Source: a virus. From it: a DNA stretch of 29,384 bases. Below the pieces are notes generated by a model that was not told the origin of the DNA, searched no databases, and saw only the letters and a list, made by a program, of their open reading frames with translations. The stretch spans positions 1 to 29,384 of the IMG/VR virus record IMGVR_UViG_3300045999_008693, one strand, 5' to 3'. Of the stretch, positions 15,750 through 22,876 are shown piece after piece (positions within the stretch are counted from its first letter, which is position 1; each line of letters starts with the position of its first letter). A program made the translations under genes and the position numbers.

Positions 15750-17438
15750 ATGATTATACTTGGAATTTATGGTTCTTTTGATTGGATAGCAGACAAATCA
15801 TTCAATGAATATGGAGAAATGACATGGTGCCATGATTCTGGTGCTACTTTATTCATCAACGGTAACTTAGTTTCTAGTATCGCAGAGGAAAGATTAACTA
15901 GACTCAAGCATGATGGAAATTTCCCAATTAATTCAATCAATTATTGTTTAGGTGAAGGAAATATTAGCGGCGAAGATGTTGATTATGTCTACATTCCATC
16001 AATGTGCGTTGGGATTTGGTATAAAAAATGGTATGAAGGAAAAATTCATTCTATCATAAAAGAAAAATTTCCTAATGCTGAAATTAAATTTGTTTCACAT
16101 CACCTAAGTCATGCTTGTGCATCTATTTTTTCATCTCCATTTAATGATGGATCCTTTTTGACGTTGGATGGTGCTGGTTCTCTTATTATGAATGCGGATC
16201 ATCAATCCCAAATGGCAGAAACAAGTTCGATTGGTTATTTCAATAAGGAAAAAAGAATTCTTCGTTTCTTTGCCGGAATGAATGGAACAAATGATTTTGG
16301 TACATATTATCATGCTCTAGCACATCACATCTATTGTGAAAAAGTAGGGAAACAAATTGATGGATATGATGAAAAATATCGAGAAACCTGGGATGGAAAA
16401 ATCATGGGTCTCTCTGCATATGGTTCTTCAGTCAACTTTAACGATAGTTTAAAAGAATACAAACTATCGAAAGAACTTTCCCACGAATCTGTTCCTTATG
16501 TTGCATTTGATATTCAAAATAGATCATCTTGGAAGTTTAAAAACGTAGATGAAAAAGCATTTATCCTCCAAAAGAATTTTGAACATGCTCTATTAGATTA
16601 TGTAAATGAACTGAAAAATGAATCTTATCTTGAAGACAACATTTGCCTATCGGGAGGATCATTCTTAAATGTTCTTGGAAATAGCGTGTTAAAAGAAAGT
16701 GGTATATTTAAGGGTATTCATATTCCCCCGTGCCCCAATGATACAGGTCTTCACTTTGGAGCAGCGTGCTATGGGGTATTTAAGAATAAAGAATCAGTAG
16801 TTCTTCCAGATAACATTGCTCTTTTAGGAAAAGAATATACAGAAGATGAAATTATTTCTGCAATGGAGGAAGGTCAGGTTCAATATGAAAAATATGAAGA
16901 TTTTGATGAACTTTGCGAATTCACTGCACTTCAACTAAGTTCAAATAAAATTATTGGTTGGTTCCAAGGGAGATCAGAATTTGGACCAAGAGCATTAGGT
17001 TCTCGTTCACTTTTAATGCATCCAGGTCCAGCAAAAAATAAAGACATTATGAATCATAGAGTAAAACATCGTGAGTATTGGAGACCTTTTGCTGGAATTA
17101 TTTTGGAGGAACACTTAAATGAATATTTTGAAGAAGATTTCAATTCACCCTACATGCTATATTCTCTCACTGTTAGAGAAGAAAAAAGAGAAGAACTTGG
17201 GGCAATTACTCACAAAGATAACACTTGCCGCATTCAAACAGTAAATGAAAAAATGAATAGACGGGTAACTAAACTTCTAGAAAAATTTAAAGAAGAGACT
17301 GGTATTCCTGCAATTCTAAATACATCATTCAATGACAATGGAGAACCAATCGTAGAATCTCCTGAAGATGCGATTCGCTCATTTAAAAATATGGACATTG
17401 ATTATCTTGTAATTGGAAATTTTGTAATTAGAAAGTAA
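15750..17438 (+). CDS. NodU/CmcH-type carbamoyltransferase (562 aa)
   Basis: Full-length family member. The N-terminal part has 'HDSGATLF' near residue 28, 'AEERLTRLKHDGNFP' near 45 and 'VSHHLSHACASIFSSPF' near 114, then 'TLDGAGS'. The middle has 'CLSGGSFLNVLGNS' and 'IPPCPNDTGLHFGAACYG'. The C-terminal domain has 'GRSEFGPRALGSRSLL' near 408, 'REYWRPFAG' and 'AILNTSFNDNGEPIVESPEDA'. Such enzymes make carbamoyl-adenylate from carbamoyl phosphate and ATP and move the carbamoyl group to a hydroxyl, usually on a sugar. The gene follows two putative hydroxylases, so new hydroxyls could be its acceptors (inference). GGGGGA gives a good ribosome site before ATG 15750. Confidence 0.92.
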   Translation: MIILGIYGSFDWIADKSFNEYGEMTWCHDSGATLFINGNLVSSIAEERLTRLKHDGNFPINSINYCLGEGNISGEDVDYVYIPSMCVGIWYKKWYEGKIHSIIKEKFPNAEIKFVSHHLSHACASIFSSPFNDGSFLTLDGAGSLIMNADHQSQMAETSSIGYFNKEKRILRFFAGMNGTNDFGTYYHALAHHIYCEKVGKQIDGYDEKYRETWDGKIMGLSAYGSSVNFNDSLKEYKLSKELSHESVPYVAFDIQNRSSWKFKNVDEKAFILQKNFEHALLDYVNELKNESYLEDNICLSGGSFLNVLGNSVLKESGIFKGIHIPPCPNDTGLHFGAACYGVFKNKESVVLPDNIALLGKEYTEDEIISAMEEGQVQYEKYEDFDELCEFTALQLSSNKIIGWFQGRSEFGPRALGSRSLLMHPGPAKNKDIMNHRVKHREYWRPFAGIILEEHLNEYFEEDFNSPYMLYSLTVREEKREELGAITHKDNTCRIQTVNEKMNRRVTKLLEKFKEETGIPAILNTSFNDNGEPIVESPEDAIRSFKNMDIDYLVIGNFVIRK

Positions 17439-17439
17439 A

Positions 17440-17688
17440 ATGGACTCATTAATTGTTGATTTAAAAGAGGAACATTTTGAGGAATGGAAAGAACTTTTTG
17501 ATGCTACGATAGAAGAATATATTCCTATTCACAATCATATTCGAAAAAAATTTGGTTGTTTAGTGGGAGGAGACACCGGTAGTACATATTTTGGAACTGC
17601 TGGAGACATATTAAACATTTTTAATTTTTTTAATAACAAATGCGTAGAAGTTATTAAAAATAAATATCCTGAAATTTATGGGGAATAA
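17440..17688 (+). CDS. Unknown small protein (82 aa)
   Basis: The start lies two bases after the carbamoyltransferase stop. The protein is acidic and helical at first (LKEEHFEEWKELFDATIEEY), then 'KFGCLVGGDTGSTYFGTAGD' followed by 'ILNIFNFFNNKCVEVI'. I do not recognise it. There is no membrane span or enzymatic signature. Tight packing between two glycan genes suggests a role in the same pathway. Its stop overlaps the start region of the GT9-like gene. Confidence 0.6.
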   Translation: MDSLIVDLKEEHFEEWKELFDATIEEYIPIHNHIRKKFGCLVGGDTGSTYFGTAGDILNIFNFFNNKCVEVIKNKYPEIYGE

Positions 17689-17695
17689 ATCAGTT

Positions 17696-18685
17696 ATGAA
17701 GACAATTATTAACATTGATGGTGGTTATGGTCGCGTTCTTTGTGCAATCCCCGCCTTACTTAAATACGCAAAATTAAATCCAGATGAAGATTGGTATGTA
17801 ATGATTCCTGCTTGGGATGTTGCTACTTGGGGAATCCCCGAACTACAAAATAGAACTTTTAATCCAGAAACAAAAGGAATATTTGAAAATTATTATTGGG
17901 ATGCAGATAAAGTTATCTATCCAGAACCTTATAAACTTCCAAAGTTTTATAGAAATGAAATTTCTCTTAGAGAAGCTTTTGATGAAATTATCAATAACAC
18001 AGAAGACCATTCAGATCTTCCTGAAATGACATTTAAATGTTCTCTGGATGAAATTATTACTGCTAAGAGAACACTATCGCAAATTAGTAACGAAAATAAA
18101 AATAAAAAAATTATAGTTTTTCAACCTTTTGGTAGTACAATTGAACATACTGAGCTTGGAATGTATGATAAAAGTATGAGATCAATTAATCATTATATGG
18201 TTGAAAAAATTGTTGAAGAATTGTCTAAAGACTATATTATCCTCAACATGAATGCTCTAGTTTGGCAGCATGAAAAAGTCGTTAATATTTCTCCCGATCC
18301 AGGACTAAGAATCTGGGCAGCAATAATCCAAGAGGCAGACTATTTTATTGGTTGCGATAGTTGCGGTCAACACATAGCAAGGTGTGTTGGAACAGATTCT
18401 TCAGTTGTTGTTGCAGGAACTCACGAAGTGAATATTTCTTATCCAGAAAAATTTCACATCATCAAAAGAGAAGGTACAAAATATTACCCAAACCCAATGA
18501 GAGTTTCTATGTTAAATTCAATGTTATCTGATAAATTGAATGAAGAAAGAAATGCATTTACTGATGATGAAATTTTTTCTTCAATCAAAGAAATTAGAAA
18601 GCGTATTGAAAAGGGGAATAAAATTACTAGTGCAACTACAATAACCGCAACAGAAGTAAAAGAATCTAAAGGATTTTCTAAATGA
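17696..18685 (+). CDS. GT9-like (heptosyltransferase-type) glycosyltransferase (329 aa)
   Basis: It starts MKTIINIDGGYGRVLCAIPA, matching the N-terminal 'GD.....IP.l..' strand-loop of GT9 enzymes. The C-terminal half has 'IIVFQPFGST', then 'ADYFIGCDSCGQHIARCVG' and 'VVVAGTHEVNISYP', the nucleotide-sugar side of the GT-B fold. ATG 17696 is preferred because GGGGA at 17680-17684 lies upstream; ATG 17678 would add MGNKSV and has no ribosome site. The last 40 residues (IKEIRKRIEKGNK, then Thr-rich) look like a flexible tail. Donor and acceptor sugars are unknown. It overlaps the next gene by ATGA. Confidence 0.75.
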   Translation: MKTIINIDGGYGRVLCAIPALLKYAKLNPDEDWYVMIPAWDVATWGIPELQNRTFNPETKGIFENYYWDADKVIYPEPYKLPKFYRNEISLREAFDEIINNTEDHSDLPEMTFKCSLDEIITAKRTLSQISNENKNKKIIVFQPFGSTIEHTELGMYDKSMRSINHYMVEKIVEELSKDYIILNMNALVWQHEKVVNISPDPGLRIWAAIIQEADYFIGCDSCGQHIARCVGTDSSVVVAGTHEVNISYPEKFHIIKREGTKYYPNPMRVSMLNSMLSDKLNEERNAFTDDEIFSSIKEIRKRIEKGNKITSATTITATEVKESKGFSK

Positions 18686-19038
18686 AAATTACGATTCCAG
18701 TATCAGTTGGTGAACTAATAGATAAGATTACAATTCTCGAAATAAAGTCTAGGTTCACTAGCAGCGAATATGTTTCCAAAGAACTTGAAGACTTGAATAA
18801 GATTAAAGATACTCTCTTTCATTTTACAGTTGAGTATATGGATGAATTAAGAGAAGTAAATCAAAAACTTTGGGATATTGAAGATGAGATAAGAGATTTG
18901 GAAAAGAAACAAGACTTTAGTGAAAGATTTATCAAACTCGCCCGAAGTGTTTACCTCACTAATGATAAAAGAGCATTAATAAAGAAAAAAATTAATGAGC
19001 AAACAAATTCTGAATACTCTGAAGTAAAATTATATTAA
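18682..19038 (+). CDS. DUF6165-family protein (118 aa)
   Basis: It begins 'KITIPVSVGELIDKITILEIK' and carries 'ELEDLNKIKDTLF', 'VNQKLWDIEDEIRDLEKKQDF', 'RFIKLARSVYLTNDKRALIKKKIN' and a final 'SEVKLY'. This whole pattern is the DUF6165 family as I remember it: all-helical proteins often beside glycosyltransferases and LPS genes in bacteria and phages. No biochemical role is assigned. ATGA overlap with the GT9-like gene suggests coupled translation and perhaps a complex with it. Confidence 0.82.
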   Translation: MKITIPVSVGELIDKITILEIKSRFTSSEYVSKELEDLNKIKDTLFHFTVEYMDELREVNQKLWDIEDEIRDLEKKQDFSERFIKLARSVYLTNDKRALIKKKINEQTNSEYSEVKLY

Positions 19039-19041
19039 AAA

Positions 19042-19818
19042 ATGATCCCAAAAATTATTCACCAAACTGCCCCAGAAGATAAAAATGCATGGCATCCATG
19101 TTGGGAAATATGCCAAAAATCCATTAGAAAACAATTTTCATTAGAAGAATTCGAATATATTCTTTGGAATGATGAACAAATGGATAAATTTATTGAAAAA
19201 AATTATGGAAATTATTGGGAAGACTATAATTCAATACAAGAGCATATTATAAAGATTGATCTCTTTAGATACTTTGTTCTTCATTTTTATGGTGGAATTT
19301 ATATTGATATGGATATTTTTTGCCATAAGAATTTTTATGGTGAACTGAAAAGTAATATTTGTATAATTGAATCCGGACATGGTTTGGAAGTGCTCCAAAA
19401 TTCTTTAATGGCATCTGTACCAAAAGATGATTTTTGGATCTTTTGCGTAGAAGAGTGTCTAAAAAGATATAAATCATTAAAACCAGAAGAGTTTTTAAAT
19501 TTTCCACAATATGTTCATATTGTTTCTGGACCAAAATTATTAGAAAGTATCTATTTTTTATATAAAGATTCCAATAACATTAAAAAATTAAATTGTATTA
19601 ATTATTGTATGTCATCTTGTTTTTATCACAAAAATCAATTTACTGTTCACATGGCAACTGGACAGTGGGGAGAAAAACTTCACTATGTGGATATGAATGA
19701 GGTAAAAACCAAATTTAATTCAATTCAAGAATTGAAGAAAAATAATTATATAGAAAAAAGATTAAATGGAAATGCCAATATACTAAAATTTTACGAAGAA
19801 ATAGTGAAAGACATTTAA
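19042..19818 (+). CDS. GT32-type glycosyltransferase, DXD enzyme (258 aa)
   Basis: It starts 'IPKIIHQTAPEDKNAW' and continues 'WEICQKSIRKQFSLEEFEYILWND', then 'KIDLFRYFVLHFYGGIYIDMDIFCHKNF' (broken here by context only). 'R..L...GGIY.D.D' with D89-M-D91 is the metal and nucleotide-sugar site of the OCH1/GT32 family of capsular and LPS sugar transferases. The length suits a full catalytic domain. It is the last gene of the cassette, three bases after the DUF6165 stop and followed by a strong terminator. The sugar is unknown. Confidence 0.87.
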   Translation: MIPKIIHQTAPEDKNAWHPCWEICQKSIRKQFSLEEFEYILWNDEQMDKFIEKNYGNYWEDYNSIQEHIIKIDLFRYFVLHFYGGIYIDMDIFCHKNFYGELKSNICIIESGHGLEVLQNSLMASVPKDDFWIFCVEECLKRYKSLKPEEFLNFPQYVHIVSGPKLLESIYFLYKDSNNIKKLNCINYCMSSCFYHKNQFTVHMATGQWGEKLHYVDMNEVKTKFNSIQELKKNNYIEKRLNGNANILKFYEEIVKDI

Positions 19819-19832
19819 AAAACTGGCACATG

Positions 19833-19860
19833 ACCCCCCAAAACCGACTTGGGGGGTTTT
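19833..19860 (+). terminator. Strong terminator closing the glycan cassette
   Basis: ACCCCCCAA (19833-19841) pairs perfectly with TTGGGGGGT (19849-19857) around a 7-base loop, followed by TTTT. It stands 14 bases after the GT32-like stop and marks the border between late-type and early-type genes. Confidence 0.88.
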
Positions 19861-19876
19861 ATAGTAGGTACATACC
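19860..19876 (+). promoter_or_regulatory. Early-promoter-like -10 TATAGTA with GTACATAC
   Basis: TATAGTAGGTACATACC follows directly on the terminator T run. The form TATAGTAnGTnCATAC recurs after the second early terminator at 22234, so it is probably a phage early-promoter -10 with a conserved start region. No -35 match is visible 17 bases upstream. Confidence 0.45.
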
Positions 19877-19887
19877 GAACGAGACCA

Positions 19888-19992
19888 ATGAGGTACTCAA
19901 ATTTGGACCGACTGATTTTTGTTGGCAGTTTTGTATGGTTTTCTCACTGGAGTGCTAAAGTTGCCGAAGCAGTGTTGAGATTTGTACTTTAA
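19888..19992 (+). CDS. Possible 34-aa hydrophobic miniprotein
   Basis: ATG 19888 opens MRYSNLDRLIFVGSFVWFSH and runs to a TAA whose last A is the first base of the next ATG (TAATG at 19990-19994). The 'LIFVGSFVWFSHW' stretch is hydrophobic with aromatic residues, then AKVAEAVLRFVL. The exact stop/start coupling, a position just behind an early promoter-like sequence, and lack of any other use for this gap support a real gene. The function is unknown; a small membrane-active peptide is a guess. Confidence 0.55.
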   Translation: MRYSNLDRLIFVGSFVWFSHWSAKVAEAVLRFVL

Positions 19993-20420
19993 TGCACTAC
20001 CTTGATATAACTGGTTATGGTGCGCGTAGGAGACGCTGCAAGGGCACTGTTTCCTGGTTCCTTCATAAGTACCTACCCAGACATCATATTGCCGTAGAGG
20101 TCCTTCACAGAGGTCTTCGTAGGGAGCAATCCTACGGTTACTGTTCTGTGTCTGGTGACATCTATCGTCCTCGTGAGTTTCTGATTGAGATTGATCCCAA
20201 ACTTGATCTGGAACTTTATACAAAGACCATTATCCATGAGTTAATTCACTTGCGTCAATGGGTAAAAGGTCTTCTCAAAGAACGTAGAGGTAAGATGTAT
20301 TACAAAAACATCAACTGTGATGATCTTGATTACTGGGATCAACCACATGAAGTAGAAGCACACTCACTTGAACAAATGTATTACGAAGACTACTTGACAG
20401 ACACCCATCAATCCATGTAG
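19992..20420 (+). CDS. SprT-like zinc metalloprotease (142 aa)
   Basis: The zinc-binding motif HELIH is at residues 82-86 in 'YTKTIIHELIHLRQWVKG'. A downstream acidic cluster 'WDQPHEVEAHSLEQ' (115-128) probably gives the third ligand. The N-terminus is basic (GARRRRCKG). Length and layout fit short SprT/WSS1-like phage metallopeptidases. In other organisms such proteins cut DNA-bound proteins, but the phage target is unknown. It is translated through the TAATG junction with the 34-aa ORF. It starts the early region and could act in host takeover (inference). Confidence 0.8.
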   Translation: MHYLDITGYGARRRRCKGTVSWFLHKYLPRHHIAVEVLHRGLRREQSYGYCSVSGDIYRPREFLIEIDPKLDLELYTKTIIHELIHLRQWVKGLLKERRGKMYYKNINCDDLDYWDQPHEVEAHSLEQMYYEDYLTDTHQSM

Positions 20421-20423
20421 ACT
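20394..20423 (+). promoter_or_regulatory. Possible sigma70 promoter TTGACA-18-TAGACT
   Basis: TTGACA at 20394-20399 is a perfect -35; TAGACT at 20418-20423 matches the -10 at four of six positions. It overlaps the end of the metalloprotease gene and could drive the next unit from 20472. Only sequence match supports it. Confidence 0.35.
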
Positions 20424-20471
20424 ACCTTTGTCCTGGTTGATAGAAAAGCTTTAAGTACACATCAAAACACT

Positions 20472-20672
20472 ATGAACACCAAGAAAAAATTCATCAACGT
20501 TCAACCAAAGAGTTCTAAGGCAAAGAACCGATTCGTAAACATTATGCAATCACTTCATGCAATGGAGGTGGAACAAGAAACTGAAGATAAGTTCTTCTTA
20601 GTTTCTCTCAATCGCCAATACTGCACTTGGGTGCCTAAGAGTGGAAATGAACATTGGGAGATTATTAAATGA
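20472..20672 (+). CDS. Small basic early protein (66 aa)
   Basis: It starts MNTKKKFINVQPKSSKAKNR, followed by 'FVNIMQSLHAMEVEQETEDKFFLVSLN' and 'YCTWVPKSGNEHWEI'. The basic first third and 'RFVN.M.....EVE....F.LVSLN...C.WV...GN.HW' pattern recall a short protein common in cyanophage early regions. The function is unknown. The stop overlaps the RlpA-like start by ATGA, so the two are coupled. Confidence 0.72.
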   Translation: MNTKKKFINVQPKSSKAKNRFVNIMQSLHAMEVEQETEDKFFLVSLNRQYCTWVPKSGNEHWEIIK

Positions 20673-20980
20673 TTGGATTAATCGCAGCACTTACTTGTGG
20701 AATTTCTACATACTATGGAGTAGGAGACGGATTTCATGGACAAACTACGGCAAATGGTGAGCGGTTTGATGCTTATCGTTGGACTGCAGCTCATCCTTAT
20801 CTACCTATGGGTACACGCATACGGGTAACAAATCAGGATAATGGTAAGCAAGTAATTGTTCGTATCAATGATCGTGGACCGTATTCTCATGCTGATTTAG
20901 ATTTGTCTTATGCTGCCTTTGCGCACATTCAGTCTGTAAAAAAAGGTAACGCTGTCGTTTGTTGGAGGGTTGTTGGATGA
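20669..20980 (+). CDS. RlpA-like double-psi beta-barrel protein (103 aa)
   Basis: The short hydrophobic N-terminus (MIGLIAALTCGIST) may be an export signal. Then comes the whole RlpA-type double-psi barrel: 'YYGVGDGFHGQTTANGERFD', 'WTAAHPYLPMGTRIRVTNQDNGK' and 'VIVRINDRGPYSHADLDLS'. E31 (NGE), H42 (AAH) and D68 (IND) match the positions held to be catalytic in bacterial RlpA lytic transglycosylases, which cut denuded peptidoglycan. There is no SPOR domain. It therefore could nick host peptidoglycan or act as an expansin-like binder. It sits between coupled genes (ATGA on both sides), and the next gene has a signal peptide. The phage role, such as lysis aid or superinfection block, is inference. 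Confidence 0.86.
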   Translation: MIGLIAALTCGISTYYGVGDGFHGQTTANGERFDAYRWTAAHPYLPMGTRIRVTNQDNGKQVIVRINDRGPYSHADLDLSYAAFAHIQSVKKGNAVVCWRVVG

Positions 20981-21357
20981 AAAAACTGATTGTTCTTGCC
21001 GCACTTTTGTTTTCCTCTCCTGCCTTTGCTCAGGAAACTAAAACTTATCGTCCATTTCGTTATGAGACTGCATGTATGTTGGAATCAGGAGTTCAAACTT
21101 ATCCTGATGTATGTGTAGTGATTGAAACTCGTGAGACTGGTGGAGCACTTCGCACTCGTAATATCTTTTCTAACAAGCACGGACTTACAATCAAAGGACG
21201 TTTTGATAAAGAGAAAGGTTACATGACTTGGGATAGTCATAACAAATACGAATACAAGTGGGAATATAAGATCGGCGGTACTGGTGGAACTGATGGTCTT
21301 GGTGCCTGGACATATGTAATGCCAGGATTCCTACTACAAAATGTAAGTTGGGATTAA
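20977..21357 (+). CDS. Exported protein with signal peptide (126 aa)
   Basis: ATG 20977, in the ATGA overlap with the RlpA-like gene, gives a classic signal peptide: MKKLIVLAALLFSSPAFAQE with a cut expected after AFA. The mature part is about 107 residues, beta-rich, with two Cys (TACMLESGVQTYPDVCVVIE) and 'GGALRTRNIFSNKHGLTIKG'. I do not recognise the fold, but close relatives are typical of cyanophage accessory genes. Coupling to the RlpA-like protein suggests joint work in the periplasm. The frame extends upstream to 20959, but that would hide the signal. Confidence 0.82.
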   Translation: MKKLIVLAALLFSSPAFAQETKTYRPFRYETACMLESGVQTYPDVCVVIETRETGGALRTRNIFSNKHGLTIKGRFDKEKGYMTWDSHNKYEYKWEYKIGGTGGTDGLGAWTYVMPGFLLQNVSWD

Positions 21358-21408
21358 TTATTAAAAAATCATAAACTACCTTAAATAGTAGTAGAATAGG
21401 AGAAAACT

Positions 21409-21573
21409 ATGGTTGTATTTCTCACGGCAACCATAATCAGCTGCAGCGATGCATTGAGTGTTATTCAACGTATCTCAAGAGTTGTTGGATTAACTGAACT
21501 TCAAAAAACTGAAATCATTCACGAAATCCGCAAAGTTATCCCTTCCTGTCCCGTTAAAGTAGTAAAAAAATGA
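21409..21573 (+). CDS. Small protein (54 aa), first of a four-gene coupled string
   Basis: ATG 21409 follows AGGAG at 21399-21403. It encodes MVVFLTATIISCSDALSVIQ, then 'LTELQKTEIIHEIRKVIPSCPVKVVKK'. The start 'VVFLTATIISCSDAL' resembles a short cyanophage protein with a hydrophobic N-terminus. Its stop overlaps the next ATG (ATGA). The preceding gap (21358-21408) carries CTTAAATA at 21380-21387 as a possible late-type box. Confidence 0.68.
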   Translation: MVVFLTATIISCSDALSVIQRISRVVGLTELQKTEIIHEIRKVIPSCPVKVVKK

Positions 21574-21743
21574 CTGAAGAATCTCAAATTGACAAGTGGA
21601 ATCGTGGAGTGACTCTATTTGAAGAAAGTGTGTTGAAACCAGATCCTGAACTTCGTAACTGTGCTCACAACCAAAAGTGTTACAATGAACTCATGGCAGT
21701 ACGTGAACAAGTTCTGCAATATCTTAAAACTCTAAGACAATGA
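21570..21743 (+). CDS. Small soluble protein (57 aa)
   Basis: ATG 21570 overlaps the preceding stop. It encodes MTEESQIDKWNRGVTLFEES, followed by 'PELRNCAHNQKCYNELMAVREQVLQYLKTLRQ'. It is helical with a C-x5-C pair (NCAHNQKC) and has no membrane span. The stop overlaps the next ATG by ATGA. The coupling on both sides supports a real gene; the function is unknown. Confidence 0.7.
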   Translation: MTEESQIDKWNRGVTLFEESVLKPDPELRNCAHNQKCYNELMAVREQVLQYLKTLRQ

Positions 21744-21976
21744 GTTCATATACATTTTGGTTTGTTATTTTTGCTTTGCTCACCTATTTCATAGTTACAG
21801 ATAATAGTGTAGCGAGGGCATTTTATATGCTAACTCAACTGGCAAAAGTACAATATGAAAAAACAAAATGGTGGATACTACATAATCCAGCAAATCCAAT
21901 TGTAAAGTATTTGATATGGCGTAAGTCTATGAAACTTGCAGAAGAACTCATGAGAGAGTTTGAGGAAAAACAATGA
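21740..21976 (+). CDS. Single-span membrane miniprotein (78 aa)
   Basis: Residues 4-20 (YTFWFVIFALLTYFIVT) form one membrane helix. The rest is a helical basic and aromatic segment (KVQYEKTKWWILHNPAN, 'KYLIWRKSMKLAEELMREFEEKQ') probably on the cytoplasmic face. It lies between a soluble and an exported miniprotein, all coupled by ATGA. It may be an envelope-acting early protein; holin function cannot be claimed from one span and position. Confidence 0.7.
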   Translation: MSSYTFWFVIFALLTYFIVTDNSVARAFYMLTQLAKVQYEKTKWWILHNPANPIVKYLIWRKSMKLAEELMREFEEKQ

Positions 21977-22194
21977 AATATCTCATTCTTCTCTTACCTT
22001 TTATCACTCTTCCAGCAAGTGCAATTACTTGGAAAGAATTTTGGGAACCTTTTGAACCAAGAGTTTATTATAGAGAACCAATATGCACTCAAGATGTTTA
22101 CCGTGAGGAATATGTTCCAGGAGATAGGTGGAGACCTGGATATGTAAGATCTTGGAAAGAACGAGTAAGAGTCCCTTGCTGGCCCAGATATTGA
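21973..22194 (+). CDS. Exported miniprotein (73 aa)
   Basis: The signal peptide MKYLILLLPFITLPASA is followed by a 56-residue mature part rich in Trp, Arg, Tyr and Pro (WKEFWEPFEPRVYYREP, 'YVPGDRWRPGYVRSWKERVRVPCWPRY') with two Cys that may form a disulfide. No family is recognised. The arginine- and tryptophan-rich mature part suggests wall or membrane binding, which is inference. It is the last gene before a hairpin terminator. Confidence 0.72.
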   Translation: MKYLILLLPFITLPASAITWKEFWEPFEPRVYYREPICTQDVYREEYVPGDRWRPGYVRSWKERVRVPCWPRY

Positions 22195-22202
22195 ACTGTC
22201 AC

Positions 22203-22234
22203 AAGACCCCTTGATTTTTCCGTCAGGGGGTCTT
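22203..22234 (+). terminator. 12-bp hairpin terminator overlapping a promoter
   Basis: AAGACCCCTTGA (22203-22214) pairs with TCAGGGGGTCTT (22223-22234), with one G-T pair and an 8-base loop TTTTTCCG. It follows the exported miniprotein gene. There is no T run beyond TCTTATA, so efficiency is uncertain. Confidence 0.75.
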
Positions 22235-22239
22235 ATAGT
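22211..22239 (+). promoter_or_regulatory. Sigma70-type early promoter TTGATT-17-TATAGT
   Basis: TTGATT (22211-22216) and TATAGT (22234-22239) are exactly 17 bases apart. The -35 lies in the stem and loop of the terminator and the -10 overlaps its last base. TATAGTATGTGCATAC resembles the sequence after the 19.85-kb terminator. It would drive the zinc-ribbon gene at 22262. Confidence 0.62.
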
Positions 22240-22261
22240 ATGTGCATACAAGTCAAGAGCA

Positions 22262-22876
22262 ATGACCTACACAGCGAAACTCAAAGTTCAATTTGATACT
22301 GAATGGACCCAAACTTATGGCGGATCTGGAATCTATGATGATGAAACTCTTCCTGAAGAGCATTATACCTTTGAGATTCCTTGCGAAGACATTAACGCCA
22401 TTCAGTTGTTTCGTTTCTTTGCAACTATTGCCCGTGCAATGGGGCATAATGAAATCGGCATTATGAAAGGTGCTTGTTCACTTGCATTTAATGATATGCG
22501 TAGTGAAGAAGATATGAAAAAGATTGCTTATGAGTTTGATCTTAAACTCTCTGAAGAGTATTCAAAAGAATTTGCTGAGATGCAGGATGAGATTTATGAT
22601 CTGAAAGCAAAACTGTCTCGCTGTCAGCAACCTGATAATCCAAACTACACAGAGGAAGAAATGGATGCTCTCTGCTCTCAAAACGAAATTACTGCTGATA
22701 TTCTAAAAAGTGCTGAAGTTGTTTGTAGAGATTGTGGAAGTAAATATGGTCATTATTCAGTAGGTTGTTCTTCTACTTGGACTGGAACTTGTAATGTATG
22801 TGGTCAGGAAAAAAGTATTACAGAGGTAAGAGATTGGAATTACCTAAAAGAAGGTATTGATAAACTTTCTAAATAA
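22262..22876 (+). CDS. Zinc-ribbon protein (204 aa)
   Basis: ATG 22262 starts MTYTAKLKVQFDTEWTQTYG, 22 bases after the early -10. Upstream in-frame codons lie inside the terminator and are unlikely to be used. Residues 30-110 are mixed, with a helical stretch (EEYSKEFAEMQDEIYDLKAKL). The last 50 residues hold two CxxC pairs (VVCRDCGSKYG and GTCNVCGQEKS), a zinc ribbon, then 'ITEVRDWNYLKEGIDKL'. Such ribbons in phages often bind nucleic acid or host RNA polymerase, but nothing here fixes the target. Confidence 0.72.
   Translation: MTYTAKLKVQFDTEWTQTYGGSGIYDDETLPEEHYTFEIPCEDINAIQLFRFFATIARAMGHNEIGIMKGACSLAFNDMRSEEDMKKIAYEFDLKLSEEYSKEFAEMQDEIYDLKAKLSRCQQPDNPNYTEEEMDALCSQNEITADILKSAEVVCRDCGSKYGHYSVGCSSTWTGTCNVCGQEKSITEVRDWNYLKEGIDKLSK

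Noticed and set aside
22211-22261. Upstream extension of the zinc-ribbon protein
   Set aside because: The extra codons lie in the terminator and promoter, and ATG 22262 follows the predicted transcription start.
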